DNA from: Paraphysoderma sedebokerense
Taxonomy: Eukaryota > Blastocladiomycota > Physodermatomycetes > Physodermatales > Physodermataceae
Reading direction: 5' to 3'
Length of the DNA stretch: 64,000 nt
Assembly: GCA_025602915.1 (NCBI GenBank)
Contig: JAHLJZ010000113.1
Location: forward strand, 1-64,000
Both the position numbers and the translations under genes were made by a program. Below the pieces are notes generated by a model. The model was not told where the DNA came from. It made no database searches and saw nothing but the letters and a program-made list of their open reading frames with translations. Positions within the stretch are counted from its first letter, which is position 1. Every line of letters starts with the position of its first letter. Below, one piece after another: positions 1 to 10,808 of the stretch.

Positions 1-62
1 GAAGCAATATTGATATTGACTGCTTTTATTTTGGCGTAATGATGCGAATGTTTGTTACAAAG

Positions 63-1076
63 GCACAAACTGCAATTGAAATTATTAGAAAACGACTCAT
101 TGAGTCCGGGAGATCACAAGCGGAGGCGGATTCGGCCAAGCTGGAATTTTTACAACTGGATTTGACGGATCTCAACAGTTGTGTAAAAGCTGCAGAGAAT
201 GCTTTAGCCGGAAATAGTATCGGAAAAGTTGATAATTTGGACATTTTGATTAATAATGCTGGAATTATGACAACTCCGTATGAATTAACTAAGCAGGGTG
301 TGGAGTCACAATGGGGAACTAATCACTTGGTATGCATGAATTTTGCAAACCATGTATATATACGTTTTAATGATATTGATGGCTGGTTTATTAGGGCCAC
401 TTCGTGTGGACGATGTTACTTCTTCCCGTCATTCCCGAGAAAGGAAGAATTGTTAATTTATCTTCAATCGCTCACCGCCAATCATACAAGTCCAAATTAT
501 GCACCCTACAGCAAATCTTACCAGAAGCTGAAGAAACCAAAGACGGGCGAAAGAAAGAAGCCGAAAGAATTTACTCCCCTGTTTACGCCTACGGGCATTC
601 TAAGCTAAGCAACATACTTTTTTCAAATTGGTTGGCTGCTAAACGCCCAGACCTATTGGTGATGAGTTTACATCCTGGAGTCATTGCCACGGAACTTTAC
701 CGAAATATAGGACGATATTACGGAAGTGTCGTACAAATGATTTATGAGACACTGGTGCGATTTTTCCGTCCGTATATTCCTTCTTTGCTTCAAATTTTCC
801 CAATACCGTCTGACGGTTGACAATTCATTTTTTGCAGTGAAAAATGCCGATAAGGGCTGTATCACGACGCTGTACGCAGCTACATCCCCGGATATTGAGA
901 CGAAACATTACAGTGGGAAATATTTAGTTCCTCAAGGTAAACTTGGTAGTGCAATTTCTGCTGCCGGCGATGTGAAGTTACAAGAAGGATTGTGGGAATT
1001 GAGTCTGGAAATCGTTAAACGAAAGCTTGGCGAAGAAATGGTAAATAGAATCAAGAAGAATGCTGGAGTATTGTGA
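63..1076 (+). CDS. Short-chain dehydrogenase/reductase, tandem copy 1 (5' end outside window)
   Basis: This is the 3' part of an NAD(P)-dependent SDR of the retinol-dehydrogenase-like type. Exons seen are 63-329, 395-767 and 838-1076; bases 1-62 are the end of an intron. The exon lengths of 267, 373 and 239 equal those of exons 3-5 of copy 2. Visible family features are the structural NNAG motif (in LINNAGIMTTP), a serine in the NLSS strand, and the catalytic YxxxK as YGHSK. The Rossmann glycine motif lies upstream of the window. The reading frame is intact across all three exons, so this copy could be functional. Substrate cannot be predicted; retinoid, steroid or lipid carbonyl compounds are typical of the family. 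It is the first of three head-to-tail copies. Confidence 0.88.
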
Positions 1077-1851
1077 ATTTCAACGTATGGAAGATAGTCT
1101 ATTGATCTGTAACAAATATATTTATGAACTTTAATGCATTCCCCTGTGGATGGCAATGGATGACATTGAAATGACGTCTGTCCCTTCCGCAATCTTACTA
1201 CAGAGAGGAGCTAAACAGTCACTTCACTAAACTGTTACTTCTACCGACATGAACCGGCGGATACAATCGTGACAGGGCGGTAGCGAAGAAATTGAAACTA
1301 CCACCATATGACTTATCTGGCAGGGCTTAAATATTTTTAGTTACTTACTACGATTTCAAACGTTCATTGAAAGATACTATTGATTGTTCTCCCATATTAT
1401 TCGTCTATTCCTAAGCGTGATCGGAGAAACCCCGGCATTCTGTTGATGCTTATAATACTAGGAAATCATACCGTTGCCTGCTAGATAAAATAGATTTTCA
1501 TGCATACATATTGTGCCGAAAGCTTATTGACGGCTATTGCTCGCATTTCTTCAACGCTTCTAATGACGTTTGGTTCAGGAATTTCAGGTTATTGATTTTT
1601 GCTCGTTAAAATGAATTAAATGGACGTAATTAAGAGTAGGCTAGAAATAATAAAATAACGTCACTGCTGAAAGTAAGCAAATGTTGATGTCCGATCTCAA
1701 CAATTATTCTCCTGAAATTCTGGGTCAAAATTGAGCTTACAATCAAGTCCGCCACCCATAATATGGCGCGAATGCAGACTGAAATGACCGATTTTTGTGC
1801 ACTTCATTCCTATATAAATTTCTTCATCCGTGATAACAGTAACTAACAAAA
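1077..1851. other. Intergenic region between SDR copies 1 and 2
   Basis: About 775 bases. I see no gene-like frame, no tRNA and no repeat here. It holds the 3' flank of copy 1 and the promoter of copy 2, with a TATA box near its right end. Confidence 0.6.
1811..1818 (+). promoter_or_regulatory. TATA box of SDR copy 2
   Basis: TATATAAA, 41 bases before the ATG at 1852. The same element, in similar flanking sequence, precedes copy 3, so it was probably duplicated with the gene. Confidence 0.55.
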
Positions 1852-3224
1852 ATGGGAAACAGCTTTTCTGCTAAACAAATTCCCGACCTTTCGGGTAAGG
1901 TAATGCATCGCCTTTCTGTTCTCGTCCAAGCTCATGCAATATTAGCTAAAGTTTTCTTAATTCGTCAATTTTTTCTATTGAATCTATAGACTGCTATTGT
2001 GACTGGTGCTAATACCGGTATTGGTCTATCGACTTGTTTCTATCTCGCCGAAAAGAATGCGAGAGTTATCCTCGCTTGTAGAAATGAAGTGAAGGTATGT
2101 GCATTGCACCTTGTTAGTTCAAACTGAGATTTAGATTTGATCTAATGAAGTATTTGGGACGTGGGACGACATGTCACTTTATGTGTTACATAGGCAAAAG
2201 CTGCTATTGACACAATTAAAAACCGCTTAATGTCGTCCGGAAAATCACAAGCAGAAGTGGATACCGCCAAATTGGAATTTTTACAACTCAATTTGTCGGA
2301 TTTGAACAGTTGTGTGAAAGCCGCCGAAGATGCGTTGGCGGGGAATGGAATAGAGAAAGTGAAGACCTTGGATATTTTGATTAATAATGCTGGTATTATG
2401 ACGACTCCATACGAGTTAACTAAACAAGGTGTGGAGTCACAATGGGGAACCAACCACCTGGTATGTCGGATATGACCTTATCAATCAAACATCAATGAAA
2501 ATTACATGTTACTTATATTGTTTTTTCGACTAGGGTCACTTTGTGTGGACCATGCTGCTTCTACCCGTTATGTCTGGAAAGGGGAGGATTGTCAATTTGT
2601 CTTCAGAAGGTCATCGACTTTCATACGGCTCTGAGTTATGCACTCTACAACAAGTCTTACCAGAGGCCGAAGAGACTCAAGAGGGACAAAAGAAAGAAGC
2701 CGAAAGAATCTACTCCCCGGTTTATGCCTATGGACATTCTAAGCTAAGCAATGTACTATTTTCTAACTGGCTGGCCAGGAAAAGGCCAAATTTGTTCGTC
2801 ATGAGTTTACACCCTGGTATTATCGCTACCGAGCTAGGAAGAAGTATTGGAAAAACATATGGAATTATCATACAAAAGATTTACGACATTTTTTCGCCAT
2901 ACGTTTGTTAGTACACTTATCCTCCTCTCTTTCTTGCGTCTCCATAGTAGTGATCTAACTGTTAACTTTGCATCCATTCTTCCAGTGAAAACCGCCGATC
3001 AAGGTTGCATCACTACACTTTATGCTGCCACTTCCCCTGACATCGAGATAAACAATTACAGTGGCAAATACCTAGTACCTCAAGGTAAACTTGGTAGTGC
3101 ACTTTCCGCTGCCGGCGATCTAAAATTGCAAGACAAATTATGGGAATTGAGTCTGGAAATCGTTAAACGAAAGCTTGGTAATGATATGGTAAATAGAATT
3201 AAGAAAAATGCAGGAGTAGTATGA
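1852..3224 (+). CDS. Short-chain dehydrogenase/reductase, tandem copy 2 (intact)
   Basis: Five exons (1852-1899, 1990-2094, 2194-2460, 2534-2906, 2986-3224) give 343 residues in one closed frame. The order of features is a short N-terminus starting MGNSFS, the cofactor motif TGANTGIG near residue 20, NNAG, the NLSS strand and the catalytic YGHSK. This is the classical SDR layout for reversible carbonyl/alcohol oxidoreduction with NAD(P). Best guess is the retinol dehydrogenase/WWOX-like branch, but the substrate is unknown. Glycine 2 with serine 6 fits the N-myristoylation consensus, so the enzyme may sit on membranes; this is inference. A TATA box lies 41 bases upstream. It is the only complete, undamaged copy in the array. 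Confidence 0.93.
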
Positions 3225-3776
3225 ATTTTATTATTTATCTTTAACAAATGTTGGATATTATTATAATCCGTAAAAATGAATGTTGAACTCTAAATGCAAC
3301 AACGTTCGGAGGAAGGGGATGTCATCAAAGATGTCTGTTCTCCGGATTTACAATTCATAGAAATATTCATCGGCTCAAACCAACAGATAATGTCTCATGA
3401 TCTATTCATTTTGATTTTCATACGACACGTAAATTAAGTGTCACCTTACTTCCGAGTAACTGTTTTTCCGAACCAAGTTGGCGGATTTCGGAAAAACTGT
3501 TAATGCCTAAATGTTTTCAACAAAATTCCGTACTCCACAATCATCACTTTGTTCAACGAGCTACTAGGCGCCGACAAAGTAAACTTCAGTATCCGATGTC
3601 GACAATGAATCAGATGTGTGGGCATGAAAAGTCAAGCATAATTTGGTAGCGTGCCTATCAAGCGTGGACCAAAATGCGACAAAAGCCACCATTAAGCTTT
3701 TAATACGACTCTTGATTCCCCCGCCAGTTCATCCCTATATAAACCACAGCTTCCATGAGTTTAATAGATGAAAAAA
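3225..3776. other. Intergenic region between SDR copies 2 and 3
   Basis: About 550 bases with no coding frame that I can support. Its last 50 bases carry the promoter of copy 3. Confidence 0.6.
3736..3743 (+). promoter_or_regulatory. TATA box of SDR copy 3
   Basis: TATATAAA about 40 bases before the ATG at 3777, matching the spacing at copy 2. A second in-frame ATG at 3768 would add MKK and remove the myristoylation glycine; homology favours 3777. Confidence 0.5.
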
Positions 3777-5117
3777 ATGGGTAACAGTTTTTCTACCAAG
3801 CAAATCCCCGACCTTTCGGGTAAGGTAATTAACATATTGCGCTTTCGTTCTGACCCAAGTTAATGGAGTATAAGCTAAAATCTCTTAATTCCTCAATTTG
3901 CTCAACTTGAATGCATAGACTGCTATTGTGACCCTTTCGACTTGCTTTTACCTGGCGCAAAACAATGCGAGAGTTATTCTGGCTTGCAGAAACGAAACGA
4001 AGGTACGTTCATAATTCGGAGCAGTTCAAACGGAAGCAATATTGATATTGACTGCTTTTATTTTGGCGTAATGATGCGAATGTTAGTTACAAAGGCAAAT
4101 AGTGCAATTGAAATCATCAGAAAACGACTTGTTGCGTCCGGGAAATCTCAAGCGGAAGCGGATTCGGCCAAATTGGAATTTCTACAACTGGATTTAACGG
4201 ATCTCAACAGTTGTGTAAAAGCTGCAGAAAATGTGTTGGCCGGAACTGGTATCGAGAAAGTTGAGAAGTTGGATCTTTTGATTAATAATGCCGGTATCAT
4301 GACGACTCCGTATGAATTAACTAAGCAGGGTGTGGAGTCACAATGGGGAACCAACCACTTGGTATGTATGAATTTTGCGAAGCATGTATATGATCTTTTA
4401 ATATTAATCGCTATTTTTATTATTATTATTATTAGGGCCACTTTGTGTGGACGATGTTGCTTCTCCCCGTTATTCCCAAGCAAGGAAGAATTGTAATTTG
4501 TCTTCAATCGCTCACAGACAGTCATATAAGTTCAAGTTATGTACTCTACAGCAAGTCTTACCAGAAGTTGAAGAAACCAAAGACGGACAAAAGAAAGAAG
4601 CTGAAAAAATATACTCCCCCATTAACGCTTACGGACATTCCAAGCTTAGCAACATTCTCTTTTCAAACTGGTTGGCTGCCAGACGACCAGACTTATTCGT
4701 AATGAGCTTACACCCTGGAGTTATTGCCACAGAACTTTCCCGAAATATTGGAAGACATTACGGAACTGCCGCACAAAAGATTTATGAGGCATTGGGGCCA
4801 TATCTCCGTGCGTATATTATTGTTGAATCCTCTTTGCTTTCCAGTAGTAATCTAAATGTTGACACTTTCCTTTTACAGTGAAAAATGCTGATCAGGGCTG
4901 TATCACGACACTATACGCAGCTACTTCCCCAGATGTCGAGACGAAAAATTACAGTGGCAAATACCTAGTTCCGCCAGGTAAACTTGGCAGTCCAATTTCG
5001 GCAGTCAACGAGGTCAAATTGCAAGAAGGACTGTGGGATTTGAGTTTGGAAGTTGTCAGAAGAAAGCTTGGCGAAGATATGGTAAATACAATTAGGAAGA
5101 ATGCGGGCATATTGTAA
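3777..5117 (+). pseudogene. Short-chain dehydrogenase/reductase, tandem copy 3 (decayed)
   Basis: The five-exon structure of copy 2 is preserved (3777-3824, 3919-4002, 4095-4361, 4436-4807, 4879-5117), but two lesions are visible. Exon 2 is 84 instead of 105 bases: an in-frame loss of 21 bases removes most of the TGxxxGIG cofactor loop, so the text reads TAIVT then LSTCF. In exon 4 one base is missing near 4493, just before the NLSS strand, shifting the frame; the rest of the protein, including YGHSK, continues in the next frame. The summed exon length is 1010, which is not a multiple of three. A functional dehydrogenase is unlikely. Splice sites and promoter look intact, so it may still be transcribed. 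Confidence 0.85.
4417..4433 (+). repeat. ATT trinucleotide run in SDR copy 3 intron
   Basis: A short TAT/ATT microsatellite directly before the acceptor of intron 3. It is absent from copies 1 and 2, so it arose after duplication. Confidence 0.7.
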
Positions 5118-5276
5118 ATCAATTCATCCACTTTGATTCTTTTACTTTGATGGTGTAATATGGTATATTTTTCTGTAATAAATATCAACTCGAGCCCATA
5201 ACACAACACGAACAACAAGATATCAAAATATTTTAAAGCAATAGCTATTTTAAATCAACCTTTTACAAATAATAAC

Positions 5277-6280
5277 TTAAGCTGGACTAATGGTTGTAGC
5301 CAAGAAGCTGCCTGTTGTGGTGTTGCCATGGGCCATTGTGACAGAAACCGGTTGTTTCGAAGAGCTTACAGGAGCAGTAGTAGCCTTTTTACCACTAGAG
5401 TTATGAATGGTGGATTCGCGGGCTTGAGTGAGCTCAAGTTTGCTGAGGATGAATTCGACGAGGTAAAGAGTCAACATGAAGTTGCCATAAGAATCCAAAA
5501 GGCGCAAGATCCATCGTCCTCCAATTGTTTCTTCGTCACTGCTATTGGCATCCATTCTACCGTAGGTCAAAATGCTGTAGAATACAAGACCAGATAAGTT
5601 GATACAGAACACACGGAAAAGCTTGTTCCTGCAGAACTGTTGAATAATGACGGACGCGTTGGCAGAGCGTTCTACGTATTCCATGATGGATAAAATGGAG
5701 AACAAGGTATCGGAAAAGACAACGGTGAAATAAGCAAAGCCCATCTAAAATTCAATGAATTTGTTAGCTGCTGTTCCGCCAGATACATATTCAAAAGTAA
5801 CACGGCTCAACGGCCTCAACTTACTAATTGGCGTGGAACTTTTGGTCCGACAAGGTCGCAGACTTTTTCAAAAGCGCAGCGAGATTCCAAGCTGAGACCA
5901 GTTAACCAGAAAACACCCCAGACAAAATATGTGCCAAAAACCATTTGTTTCTTGTATTTTCCAACTTTGCTTTGAGGTGGAATAAGGATAATAGTGTACA
6001 TGGCAGTCATTGGGAAAATGATAGTTTTCAAGAAGTCAAAGGTTTTCCACATCGCCTCAACGCCATACGTGTTAGTCGGGTTGATGCACATGTAAGCCAT
6101 TGGAATTTGGATCAAAATATCAATCGAAGAACGAATATAGAGAACATTAATCGCTTTTCCGAAACCAACACGGGACATGATGAACATCGCGACCACAAAG
6201 TTCGCAAATGTCAGTTGGATAAAGGAGGCATTGAAGCACTTGTCAAATTCCTCGCCTGTTACGGGTTTTGTGGCCGACAT
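5277..6280 (-). CDS. Seven-transmembrane-helix protein of unknown family
   Basis: Two exons (5825-6280 and 5277-5744, intron 5745-5824 with donor GTAAGT) give 307 residues. I count seven hydrophobic helices: four in exon 1 and three in exon 2. A short N-terminus (MSATKPVTGEEF) and a Ser/Thr-rich C-terminal tail flank them, which is receptor-like topology. I do not recognise a family motif. The start at 6280 is chosen because an in-frame stop lies just upstream and a TATA box lies about 80 bases upstream. A decayed membrane-protein gene lies immediately 5' and may be a relative. Confidence 0.75.
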
Positions 6281-6356
6281 TTCGATCCAACAGAAAATGA
6301 AGCGGAAGTTACGGGGACAGTTCGCAACAGTTTAAATTTCACATTGCTTTTGTCGG

Positions 6357-6364
6357 CTTTTATA
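6357..6364 (-). promoter_or_regulatory. TATA box of the seven-helix gene
   Basis: On the minus strand the sequence reads TATAAAAG, about 80 bases before the ATG. This separates the gene from the decayed frames further upstream. Confidence 0.55.
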
Positions 6365-6409
6365 TCCGTCCAGCTGGGGATCTCCTCATCTCTTTCAAAC
6401 GGAGGCCGA

Positions 6410-7145
6410 ATTTAGTAACTTCCAAAAGAACATTCCTTGAAGGAGAACTTGAATATATGACGTGAGAACCACCCAGGGGTTACCTAGACCGATAACAACC
6501 AAATTATTGTGCGTGGGAGCACGAATTTTCAGGAGTTGTACCGCCATAACAATAAAATAACGGATGTCACTCAGTTTTATGTTGTTCTCTAGAACGTCAG
6601 AACAACGCAGGTCAGATACAGACAACGGTCACGAGCGGTACCAGATGTTGCGCCGTCCGAGCTCACATCATTGTTCGAACGGAGGTATTGAGGGTACTCG
6701 TTCTGCGTCGATGGAGTGAGTCAAACTGTACTTGGCATTCCTGAATTGGTATGTGGGTGGTATTTTTCCCGACTGGATTTGGGTAATCAAAAATACACCG
6801 ACTAAGAAAACCGCAATTAACGGCGGCTAAACGTGCGCCAAAGCTATACGCTTGAAGTAATTGCCGCGGCAAATTTTTGAAGTCCATTTTCCGACATCGT
6901 TAAACAGCTTAAGAAATAACGAATTTAGGAAACAAACTTTGTAATTTCTCTGGGCCTCTGCTCTGATCAAAGAGGGAATAACGGTACGGTACGTGTACAA
7001 GGCTTCGTATTTTTTGCCGTAATAGAAATATTTGGGCTTCATTACTTAGTTGTTTAATGCTCTTTCTTGTCATCATAACTTTATATTTATTACTGCAATT
7101 TTGCCATTGGAGGCTGGAACTGCTTATATTAGACTTTATATTCAA
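6410..7145 (-). pseudogene. Decayed membrane-protein gene
   Basis: Minus-strand translation shows protein-like hydrophobic stretches spread over several frames with stops between them. Near 6830 a frame ending IALAHV meets a stop and continues PPLIAVFLVGVFLITQ. Further on, a stretch with CLYLTCVVLTF and another with RYFIVMAVQLL lie in other frames. No set of GT-AG introns that I tried joins them cleanly. The simplest reading is a membrane-protein gene with several disabling changes, possibly a paralogue of the seven-helix gene next door. Misread introns or sequencing errors remain possible. Confidence 0.45.
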
Positions 7146-7245
7146 CCTACAAGCGCCGTGTACGCCCTTAGTGTTTTGAAGTATTACACTAAAAGCGCCG
7201 TACGAAAAATATTAATGAAATAACCATTCAATGATTTATTTCGCG

Positions 7246-8209
7246 TTACATATTTAGCAGTAACCCCGTCAAACTCATGCCAACTGCGATAGCAGAAGCA
7301 ATAGGGCGAATTTGGTTGCTATCAGACGAGAGTTCGGCTGACTTCCCGGCACATTTTGAGCTGATTTTAGCAATTGATTCGGTAACTTTAGTGACGAATT
7401 CTTGAGCCTGCTCCTTTGAATATTTAAAAGCATCAGGTGGGGATGTAACCATCAGCATAGGGTTGTCTTTATTTTTATTAGCATGCTATTGTAAAAATAG
7501 GAAGTTCGGTTAGTTGAATGCTCGTTGAAGAATAACTGGAAGATAAAGCGTTAAAACCAACCTCCAAGTTCTTATCCACCGTCGCTTTGAAGCAGTCAGA
7601 ACAAATCAACTCCTTTGGTAATTCTTCTGCTAATGTCGAATGCACAGACGGAGTGAATTCACCGGCCCACAATTCCAATGTATTGATGAAATTAAATGTC
7701 CTGGCGTTGATAACTTTTTTCGAGTCTTTGAAGTAATCCCAGAATTTAAGTGAACAGCGTTGCCCGTCTGACGACTTTGTAGAGCAAAGTAAGTCGTGTT
7801 GAGATGTTGCGTAGCCGGGGAAGTATTGCATATTGAGGTCGGTGGAGGCACTACAGGCAATCTTGACAGCGGCACTGGCGTCTTGAATTTCCTTCACACA
7901 TTTTTCCGAGCAAAATGCATCGATACCTTTCGTCATATTCTTTTTGTACTGTATTGTAAAGACGATGAAAACTATTAGCTTCGATTTCGTTGTAAAGATG
8001 GTAGTTTATAAAATGTGGTTTACCTCATCGGTAGAAAATGAGCCAACGTCCACGGTTTCAGTCGGAATGAGTGCGCTACTCATGTACTGAACCAAGCAGC
8101 TCGACTGACGCAACTGATCAAAAGCAGATGAACAGCCAGCTGAATAATTCTGAGCTCTGGAAGAGGATGCAAGTACAGCGATGAACAGAAAAATCGTAAG
8201 TGAATTCAT
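7246..8209 (-). CDS. Secreted cysteine-containing protein, probably GPI-anchored
   Basis: Three exons (8024-8209, 7562-7948, 7246-7485), all joined in phase 0, give 270 residues. The N-terminus MNSLTIFLFIAVLASSSRAQ is a clear signal peptide. The mature part has spaced cysteines, including CSEKC and CSDC pairs, consistent with disulfides. The protein ends in a short hydrophobic tail (IASAIAVGMSLTGLLL) after a small polar stretch, as in GPI-attachment signals. A cell-surface role is likely, but the family is not recognised; the spacing faintly recalls fungal secreted CxxC domains. An upstream in-frame ATG at 8290 lies too close to the TATA box and would bury the signal peptide. Confidence 0.8.
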
Positions 8210-8293
8210 TTCTTCTAAACACAATATAATTCTAAGTTGAGATTGTAAGTCGATCGTAATTCCGAACAAGAGGCCGGAAGGTCGCTTCAAGTC

Positions 8294-8301
8294 TTTTTAT
8301 A
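8294..8301 (-). promoter_or_regulatory. TATA box of the GPI-type secreted protein
   Basis: On the minus strand the sequence reads TATAAAAA, about 85 bases before the chosen ATG at 8209. It supports the downstream start. Confidence 0.5.
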
Positions 8302-8735
8302 ATCCGTCGTCTCTCGGGAAAATTTTTTATCAACTTCACGCTAGTTTGCCATTTAGTTGTAAGGCGTGCAACGCTTAAATGGATATAAGCACTTGAGATC
8401 CAATTTTGGAGATGGCTTGACGCGGTTAAAAAACGAGTTCAGTAATGCTCGGAGGAAAGGAAAAATTATCCCAATTCCGCTTCTTCAGCAAAACTTTGTT
8501 TATTTCTTAACACACAATTAGACAATATTTTATATCCTGCAATCAGAAAATTACCTGTACGGTCTTTATATGATTCATAATACTTGCTTATTTTTAGCCT
8601 GCATATGAAACTTTTGATGAAACCGTTTCCGCTTGGATATAATATGTTTTCGGCGAAAACCAAATGAGAAGTAGAATAACATTTATATTGATATATTCCA
8701 TTTTTTATTTCTAGTGTTCTGTCCCATTCGTAATA

Positions 8736-10346
8736 TCACTTATTGACCACTGAAAAATCACTTTTCACCCGCCAAACATTAGTCCCGGCTATCAAAACCA
8801 ATTCTTGACAATGGTTTCCAACCATCGACATTCCTTTGATCTTTTTCCAAAATCCGAAACTATTAACTTCCTCTCCACTTTCCATTTCTGTTATCAAAAT
8901 ATTTTGCCCGTCCGCTTGGAAAATCAAGTGCCCGAACGTATCATAAAACGTTGTACCTCTTGAACGTACAATTTCCTTGAGTTTCTTGCCTACTGGTGTC
9001 TTCTCGTTTGATACCTGACTTTGAGCGATCGAAAAACTTACATCGGGTAGCGGTTCTGGCCCGATTTCTAGGATATACTGTTTAACTCCGCCATTGTCGT
9101 GAACCATACCCCGAACATTTGGGTCTATCATTCTACGTGGAAGAATACCGTAAACATAAGAGTCTTGTGAAATTGGGATTTTATGGATAATTTCTCCTGT
9201 AAGAGAATTGAATAATCGAAGACACCCATCGTAATGTCCAGATAGGAATAAGGTATTGTCGAGTTTACCATTGTAGTACATTGATCCAACGTAGAACTTG
9301 TCGTCTTCGTATTTTATCTCTGAATGAGTTTGAACACTCGGATAAAGAAAGGTTGTTAAAGTACAGTGAGCATCGTCGTGTCTATTCTCGATGACCGCAA
9401 AACTATTCAACAGAAACGTCAGTGAACATAGGTCATTCTTGACTCGCTGGAGTGAAGTAGAAATGAAGGCTGAATTACCTGTCTCCGTCTTTGGGTGGGT
9501 GAGGTGGATAAAAATCAACCAAACAGTGTGCAAGTCCTTTTCTTAATTTCACTAGACTGTGTTGCTCCTTAGTTTCGTAATTATAAATGACCAAATAGCG
9601 AGAATGAATCATCACGGCCAAGAATTTCCGTTCAACATTCACCGTCACCAATTTCATCGTTACATCCATAGCTTCAGGCGGGAACTCTATCGTATGTAGC
9701 AGTTCAAAAGAAGGGTACTCGTAGATACAGGCGCGAAAAAGTTTTTTGTATCCACTTGATGGGTCAGCCTTCGTTACTACTTTTATAGCAACGACTCCAC
9801 GATTGTCGTCATTGATAGCAGATATCTGGTGGTAACTTTATGATTAGAGAGCTCTAAGTAGCTATTCATTATGGAATTTGGTAATAAACATACGATATCT
9901 TCCACCTTTAGTATCTTTTCTTGTTCAACATCAATTTTCACGTTCAATAATTGTAACCGCGTGAAACCAAGTTTATACAACTCCTCAGTTTTATACCGAT
10001 GATACCAATTCTCCCTAAATGTTACATATCAATATTGCAGCCCAAAACGATAATGGAGATAATTACTTACGTTAAAGATATGGCATAATCTTGAGATAAA
10101 ACTGGTCGACTAGTTTTGTATAGGCGATACCATAAGGCGTTGTCTTGACATAAACTGCGTAAAAGGGAACAATTAATAATGCAATTTAATGAATATTTGT
10201 GGTCTTCATTTCGTGTATTGACTAGTTACGACTTACTTATATAGAAATTTATTCGTTCGCATAACGGAGACTACGTCATTCACGGCTAGCCTAGACACAA
10301 TTTGAACCCATACTTCTGGTTGGAGTTTTACTGCATAATCACTCAT
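8736..10346 (-). CDS. F-box protein with beta-propeller-like C-terminus
   Basis: Five exons (10237-10346, 10071-10154, 9894-10014, 9479-9825, 8736-9402) add up to 442 residues in a closed frame. The first 45 residues form an F-box (LQPEVWVQIVSRL, DVVSVMRTNKFLY), followed by NLCQDNALWYRLY, the tail typical of F-box proteins that carry WD or other propeller repeats. The remainder is beta-rich with blade-like strands (for example GHYDGCLRLFNSLTGEI), but canonical WD pairs are weak. Known role of the family: substrate adaptor of an SCF (Skp1-cullin-F-box) ubiquitin ligase. The substrate is unknown. Small phase-checked introns of 57-103 bases separate the exons. Confidence 0.85.
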
Positions 10347-10808
10347 TCTTGAAGTACGACGTGTTGCAAAGAAGTTTATATGATAGTAGTTTTGTTTGCG
10401 CAGTCCATCATCATGGCAATGTGGATCGTTTAATATGATATGAAATGTAGTCGTTACCCTAGCGGGCCAGAAATAGCCTATTCTTGCATGATCATGTCGG
10501 GTTTGATTCTGCTGGGCTTGTTAGGATGAATAGCGGGAAGCAGTTTCTGAACTGTTGAATTATGAGTTTTATTTCAGATAATAGAAAAAACAAAGCAGAA
10601 GAAATCAATATGTAAATCGTGACCAGCATGTTTTAATTCCTCCCCATTATCTTACATTTGTGTTACTACTTCTAATTTACACTTTCCTCAATAGATTTTA
10701 ATTACCGGAATCTTAATCTGTCAAGCCGGCATTCTTCAGTTGTTCACAATTTCACTCGTTGTGCGATTTGCATTCGACTCCGCGGATTGTATTGATAGTA
10801 ACTATGAA
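10347..10808. other. Intergenic region
   Basis: About 460 AT-rich bases holding the promoter of the F-box gene and the 3' flank of the MATH-BTB gene. I see no gene in it. Confidence 0.55.

Noticed and set aside
4034-4094. A C/D-box snoRNA inside the conserved SDR intron
   Set aside because: A box-C-like TGATG is present, but there is no clear box D pair or terminal stem.
5328-5597. Plus-strand 89-codon frame opposite the seven-helix gene
   Set aside because: It is the complement of a well-supported coding exon.
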